This document shows, in pieces, positions 6,074 to 7,069 of a stretch of 7,069 nucleotides of DNA; positions within the stretch are counted from its first letter, which is position 1; each line of letters opens with the position of its first letter. The notes beneath the pieces are model-generated. The model did not search any database. It worked only from the letters and a program-made list of their open reading frames with translations, and had not been told where the DNA came from. The position numbers and the translations under genes were made by a program. The DNA is taken from positions 1-7,069 of the forward strand of contig JACCXR010000279.1 in assembly GCA_013696915.1 (NCBI GenBank). The letters run 5' to 3'. This stretch comes from Euzebyaceae bacterium. Its GTDB lineage: Bacteria > Actinomycetota > Nitriliruptoria > Euzebyales > Egibacteraceae.

Positions 6074-6961
6074 ATGAACGTCCCGTTGGACGCTCGCGCC
6101 TTCGTCGTCGACCTGTGGGAACGGCCGGCCACGGTCCTCGACCGCCATGGCGCGGCCGTCGCCGAGCTGGCGGCAATGCGCGGCTGCCCGCAGCCGCCCA
6201 ACCACCACAGCGAGGGCGACGTCTGGGAGCACACCCGGCTCGCGCTGGAGATCCTCGGGGACCTCCCGGCCGCCGTCCACCGCTTCGCCGGCGCCCGGCT
6301 CGCCGACGCCGGCCTGAGCGATCTCGCCTTTCCCGGCCGGACGCTGACGCAGGCCCTCGGCGTGCTGCTGCACGACGTCGGCAAACCGGTCACGGTGGCC
6401 GGGGATGACGGCGCGTGGACGTATTACGGCCACGACCGGGTCGGGGCGCGCATGGCCGCCGACCTGATCGCGCGCCTTGACCTGGTGGCGGCGGCGGCCT
6501 CGGCGGGACTCGTGGTGGACCCCGACGCGGTCGCGTGGCTCGTCGCCGAGCACCTGTTCTGGTTGAACACCGACGTCGGCCGCGTGACCGACAGGGCGGT
6601 CGCGCGGCGCTTCGTGCGCGACGACGGCCGGGACGAGGCCCTGCGGGTCCTGGCCTGGTGCGACACCCTCGGATCGCGCGGCATCGACGGCCTGCCGCAC
6701 GTCGACCTGCTCGTCGCCGCGGAGGGGCGGTTGCGCGCGACCAGGGCCCGTGCCGCCGCGGCGGTCGATCGTCCGCCGCCGCTGCTCGACGGTCGCGAGG
6801 TCATGCAGAGCCTGGACATCGGGCCGGGTCCGCGGGTGGGCGCCGTGCTGGCGTGGCTCCGGTCCCGCCACACCGACGCACAGGCCGCCCGCCGCGATCT
6901 CGACGCCCGCCGCGAGCAGCTCCGCGACGGCCCGCTCGAGGGCGTGAACCCGGGTCGTTGA
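6074..6961 (+). CDS. stand-alone HD-domain protein related to the C-terminal part of CCA tRNA nucleotidyltransferase
   Basis: This 295-residue protein has metal-dependent HD-domain residues: His53 (GDVWEHT), His100-Asp101 (LLHDVGKP), His120 (YGHDRVGA), His160 and Asp197 (WCD). The order EGDVWEHT, LLHDVGKP, YGHDRVGA, and PPPLLDG...GPGPRVGAVL at 235-259 matches the HD and C-terminal regions of bacterial CCA-adding enzymes/poly(A) polymerases. There is no N-terminal nucleotidyltransferase domain with its GxxxD-D-x-D signature; upstream is only the fmdA terminator. A nucleotide phosphohydrolase or phosphodiesterase activity is inferred; adding CCA alone is unlikely. The start is uncertain: ATG 6074 and in-frame GTG 6056 both lack a strong ribosome binding site. 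Only about 58 nt separate it from the terminator and no promoter is visible, so it may depend on read-through. Confidence 0.8.
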   Translation: MNVPLDARAFVVDLWERPATVLDRHGAAVAELAAMRGCPQPPNHHSEGDVWEHTRLALEILGDLPAAVHRFAGARLADAGLSDLAFPGRTLTQALGVLLHDVGKPVTVAGDDGAWTYYGHDRVGARMAADLIARLDLVAAAASAGLVVDPDAVAWLVAEHLFWLNTDVGRVTDRAVARRFVRDDGRDEALRVLAWCDTLGSRGIDGLPHVDLLVAAEGRLRATRARAAAAVDRPPPLLDGREVMQSLDIGPGPRVGAVLAWLRSRHTDAQAARRDLDARREQLRDGPLEGVNPGR

Positions 6962-7021
6962 CGCTCCGCTCGCAAGCTCGCGTCGCGCTGCTTGAGTGAC
7001 CTCGCGTCCGAGCCGGAGAAG

Positions 7022-7069
7022 GCCGCAGACGACGCGGCGGAGGGGTCGTTCGTTCGCGCCGTCTGCGGC
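7022..7069 (+). terminator. long inverted repeat at the window edge, possible terminator
   Basis: GCCGCAGACG (7022-7031) and CGTCTGCGGC (7060-7069) are perfect reverse complements. Inside them, after one A-C mismatch, CGCG (7033-7036) pairs with CGCG (7055-7058), and one further G-T pair is possible. The loop is 16 nt. It lies about 60 nt past the HD gene stop, so a terminator is the simplest reading. The window ends exactly at the outer base, so the arms may be longer. The rest of 6962-7021 shows nothing recognisable. Confidence 0.45.

Noticed and set aside
5214..6176. Open frame of about 320 codons on the - strand over fmdA and the following spacer.
   Set aside because: It has no recognisable motif, crosses the fmdA terminator and is antisense to a well-conserved enzyme.

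Overview
The window is a high-GC stretch (by eye about 70% or more), with the strong G/C third-position bias and long antisense open frames typical of Actinomycetota. Gene content fits an actinobacterium: a DacB-type S13 carboxypeptidase, an AmiS/FmdA amide cluster and a relative of the CCA-adding enzyme. I cannot name the genus. A deep actinobacterial lineage is a guess only.

Layout. (1) 2-1465, + strand: a D-alanyl-D-alanine carboxypeptidase of the PBP4/S13 type, cut off at its 5' end by the window edge. Its first codons lie in an in-frame 27-bp tandem repeat, so the ATG at 77 is probably not the real start. (2) 1466-1628: a short convergent spacer with small hairpins. (3) 1629-3347, - strand: a ClC-family anion channel/antiporter of the CLC-F-like subgroup (GREGT and DEIH signatures). 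It carries an unusual N-terminal extension with two zinc ribbons. (4) 3348-3611: a divergent regulatory region with three copies of a GGTCGGCAT-type repeat, a TTGACA box and overlapping hairpins. (5) 3612-5963, + strand: an amide-utilisation cluster in the order fmdB (degenerate zinc ribbon), amiS (AmiS/UreI amide/urea channel) and fmdA (formamidase), closed by a perfect 14-bp GC-rich terminator stem at 5983-6015. (6) 6074-6961, + strand: a free-standing HD-domain protein that resembles the HD and C-terminal part of CCA tRNA nucleotidyltransferase but has no nucleotidyltransferase domain. (7) 6962-7069: non-coding, with a long inverted repeat running to the window edge.

How the genes work together. 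AmiS would admit short-chain amides or urea, and FmdA would hydrolyse formamide (or a similar amide) to ammonia and formate. FmdB is the small partner commonly found beside such amidases. The divergent ClC gene shares the promoter region, so some co-regulation is possible, but nothing here proves a functional link. The carboxypeptidase and the HD protein look like unrelated neighbours.

I found no RNA gene, CRISPR array, insertion sequence or prophage gene. The most unusual items are the double zinc-ribbon ClC fusion, the orphan CCA-enzyme-like HD protein, the FmdB with a lost cysteine, and the repeat-rich divergent region.
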